DNA of 50,353 nt from an uncultured Fidelibacterota bacterium (GTDB lineage: Bacteria; Fidelibacterota; Marinisomatia; Marinisomatales; TCS55). The translations under genes and the position numbers were made by a program. This document shows, in pieces, positions 48,449-50,353 of the stretch (position 1 is its first letter; every line of letters starts with the position of its first letter). The notes under the pieces are model-generated. The model was not told where the DNA came from. It was given only the letters and a program-made list of their open reading frames with translations, and searched no databases. The stretch is taken from assembly GCA_913062595.1 (NCBI GenBank), contig CAJXWT010000005.1, positions 1-50,353 of the forward strand, given 5' to 3'.

Positions 48449-50353
48449 CAGCGGGATTTCCCAAGCTGCTTTATTTTGCCATTATTTATCACTGCATTAC
48501 CGGTTGATGTGCTGCTTTGCAATCCGCCGGTAACACTAAAATACCAGCCACTGATATCATTTAGTTCAGAACTTGAATCTCTAATTCTAATGCGTACACT
48601 ATCTTCTAGAAATAAAGGTGTCCATGCTAGCGAGTCATTATTCACTATATTTTCTAGAATTTCTACCCACTGATCCTCGCTAGTATTTACACCAGTAGCA
48701 TAATGCACATCTACGTTACCGACTGTCCCATATGTTTTCCAGCGGATCATATAGTCAGTCCCTGCCAACAAATTTTCACCACCATTTGGGTAATGGAGCA
48801 CTATATCATTTTCTGTTGGCCCTAATATGCCTGTGCTCGCAACACGGAAGGTGATGAAGGATTTAATATCAATAGCATCGTACCTAGAAAAAAACCTTTC
48901 TGAATCACCTGTTGGATTAAAAGAAAACCTTGGTACTATATATCGTAAACCATAATCAGTAAGCAGAAAAATTCTGCCTGTATCCAAGACACTACTATAA
49001 CTTGTTATTCCCGGCACGGCAACCTGACCCTTGTGGCCTTCCGAATTTGTTTCTTGGTATAAGGAATCCGGATCAGGTAGCAATACACGGAAGAGAGTAT
49101 CAACATATGATACTACCGTATCCATCACAGCATCTTTGTGTTTTACCAAATATTTTACACCATCCACACACTGGGTGGAATCGCTCATTACATTAAATAT
49201 ATAAATATTTCCACTGGAAGGACTAAGCAAGTCGCATTCATCAATAATATATAAACTATCATTTGAATCCCAGCCAGGTTGATCTTGATTTGCCATCGTA
49301 TCGACAAAAGCGCCTAATGCTTCACTGGTTATATCCTTAGGAAAAAAGGGCTGATTGGACAGCAAAATCGCGAATTCACCCCCTAATGGTAAACTATTCT
49401 CTACGGTGGTCGTTAATTCAGAATGGATAAGTGAATGCCGTATTTTATTTCTAATATCATGATCCATAGCATCAAGTTTTGAAACGCCGGTTGGTGGAAT
49501 GAATGCTGGCGCATTCATCGTTACCAAAAATGGTAATTTTAAACTAAAAGCACCTCCTATACTTCCCGGTTTCGTTCTAATGGTCGCATCACCGTCAAGT
49601 TTTGCATTTACTTGGGCTACTGTCGCTAATGGCATTGCTGCAAAAAAATCAACAATTGAAACTTCACCCGAAATTGGTGGCGTGGCTGTGCTGTCAATCC
49701 ATTGCGCTGAATCATGAGGAGCGTAGACAAGAGTTGTACTTCCTGATTTATTCCAGCGAATTATTGATTTAACTTTAGAAACGGAATAGGATTCTGGCGT
49801 AGGCAGACTAATAGTTAATGGGGATTTTATCTGCTCTCCAGATGGACTAACGCCAACCATATTTATATTAATTCCTAAGGGTAGATTCACTGAATATTCA
49901 AACTCAAACTCGAATTCAAGTCCTGGGAATCCAATGCCTGTCATTTCGGATGGATAACCAGTAATATCCAGTGTATCTGCAGTTAATTCCTGATATATAA
50001 AAGCCTGAAAATTATCGAAAAACAAGGAACCAAAACTCAAATCCAAACCAAAACCACCCAAGGATTCACTACCAAGTGGAATAGTCGCTTGCTGAGCAGG
50101 TATAATTACAGCCAGCGAGCAGGCCAATGAACCAAGAATAGTCTCCGGGGGTAACGGTTCAAGAGTATATCCATATAATTCGAAAGTTTTATTTATAGCT
50201 GGATTGGCTGCACTTAAGACAGTATCAATTTTAACCAGGTTTCCTCCTGTGGACGGAGGCATAAAGTTAGGTATATACAAATAAAATTTTAAATCCCAAG
50301 GAAAGGAACTCTGGAGATTATCAATTATCATTTTATTTCCATAATCTTTGAAA
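48448..50353 (-). CDS. Large envelope/surface protein, 5' end beyond the window
   Basis: Partial. The frame is open to the window edge. An ATG exists at 50331, but codons continue upstream, so the true start probably lies outside. No known enzyme domain is seen in the first roughly 500 residues, which are rich in beta strands and Pro/Ser/Thr (GFGLDLSFGSLFFDNF, SLPTPESYSVSKVKSIIRW). Near the C-terminus (about 520-605 of the visible part) a Kre9/KNH-like Ig-type domain is recognisable: HYPNGGENLLAGTDYMIRW followed by RIRIRDSSSEL and YFSV. It ends without a YPNPFN domain. The stop overlaps the start of the barrel gene, so the two may form one complex in the outer membrane. This is inference. Confidence 0.7.
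   Translation of the reverse strand, partial: FKDYGNKMIIDNLQSSFPWDLKFYLYIPNFMPPSTGGNLVKIDTVLSAANPAINKTFELYGYTLEPLPPETILGSLACSLAVIIPAQQATIPLGSESLGGFGLDLSFGSLFFDNFQAFIYQELTADTLDITGYPSEMTGIGFPGLEFEFEFEYSVNLPLGININMVGVSPSGEQIKSPLTISLPTPESYSVSKVKSIIRWNKSGSTTLVYAPHDSAQWIDSTATPPISGEVSIVDFFAAMPLATVAQVNAKLDGDATIRTKPGSIGGAFSLKLPFLVTMNAPAFIPPTGVSKLDAMDHDIRNKIRHSLIHSELTTTVENSLPLGGEFAILLSNQPFFPKDITSEALGAFVDTMANQDQPGWDSNDSLYIIDECDLLSPSSGNIYIFNVMSDSTQCVDGVKYLVKHKDAVMDTVVSYVDTLFRVLLPDPDSLYQETNSEGHKGQVAVPGITSYSSVLDTGRIFLLTDYGLRYIVPRFSFNPTGDSERFFSRYDAIDIKSFITFRVASTGILGPTENDIVLHYPNGGENLLAGTDYMIRWKTYGTVGNVDVHYATGVNTSEDQWVEILENIVNNDSLAWTPLFLEDSVRIRIRDSSSELNDISGWYFSVTGGLQSSTSTGNAVINNGKIKQLGKSR

Overview
The window looks like a chromosomal piece of an AT-rich, Gram-negative, probably marine bacterium of the FCB group. 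Candidatus Marinimicrobia (SAR406) or a close relative is my best guess. Three proteins end in a 'YPNPFN' beta-sandwich sorting domain followed by a terminal '(I/M)LxLK' of the type IX / FlgD-like kind. There is also an LptF/G permease, a beta-barrel-like outer-membrane protein, several lipoproteins and many Na+-coupled carriers. No rRNA, tRNA, CRISPR array or insertion sequence was seen.

Layout. 1-423: low-complexity, AT-rich DNA. 424-2331 (+): S9 peptidase with one in-frame TAA. 2399-5051 (-): sterol-desaturase-like membrane enzyme and a secreted repeat protein. 5305-7620 (+): NagB/LmbE fusion. 7632-11611 (-): four genes (metallo-hydrolase, SDR, phosphatase-like enzyme, aldo/keto reductase). 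11687-13747 (+): secreted propeller/redoxin protein read through a UGA. 13767-23487 (-): thioredoxin-like protein, a second UGA-containing redoxin, an exported aminotransferase, a lipoprotein, a homocysteine methyltransferase relative, a penicillin-acylase relative, an ILVBL-like ThDP enzyme and an SPL-like radical-SAM protein. 23595-26456 (-): large YwqK/MORN-repeat lipoprotein. 26592-45651 (-): a tightly packed run of about 14 genes for sugar, amino-sugar and amino-acid use. It holds a small membrane ORF, NhaC, AGCS symporter, MurQ, an APH-fold kinase, a class III phospho-lyase with an in-frame TAG, GH2 beta-galactosidase, a vSGLT-like symporter, a GH109-like enzyme, a second symporter, GHMP kinase, nucleotidyltransferase, a third symporter and an SGNH hydrolase. 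45806-46897 (+): LptF/G. 46880-50353 (-): outer-membrane protein and a partial surface protein.

Most notable result: two genes about 1 kb apart and facing each other (11687-13747 and 14860-14369) carry in-frame UGA exactly where the first cysteine of a thioredoxin CxxC motif should be. The second cysteine and the rest of each domain are intact, and a small hairpin follows each UGA. Both are best read as selenoproteins. One would be an exported multidomain protein with a cell-surface sorting domain, the other a short membrane-anchored or periplasmic TlpA-like protein in an operon with an ordinary CxxC thioredoxin-like protein. No selenocysteine machinery gene lies in the window. Two further in-frame stops (TAA at 2182, TAG at 39734-39736) do not sit at cysteine positions and look like point nonsense mutations or sequence errors.

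How the genes may work together: the long minus-strand run joins glycosidases (GH2, GH109-like) and Na+ symporters to sugar phosphorylation and nucleotide-sugar formation (GHMP kinase plus nucleotidyltransferase), MurNAc-6-P use (MurQ), and a kinase/phospho-lyase pair of the hydroxylysine/phosphoethanolamine type. The NagB-like fusion at 5305 fits the same amino-sugar theme. Substrates are inferred.
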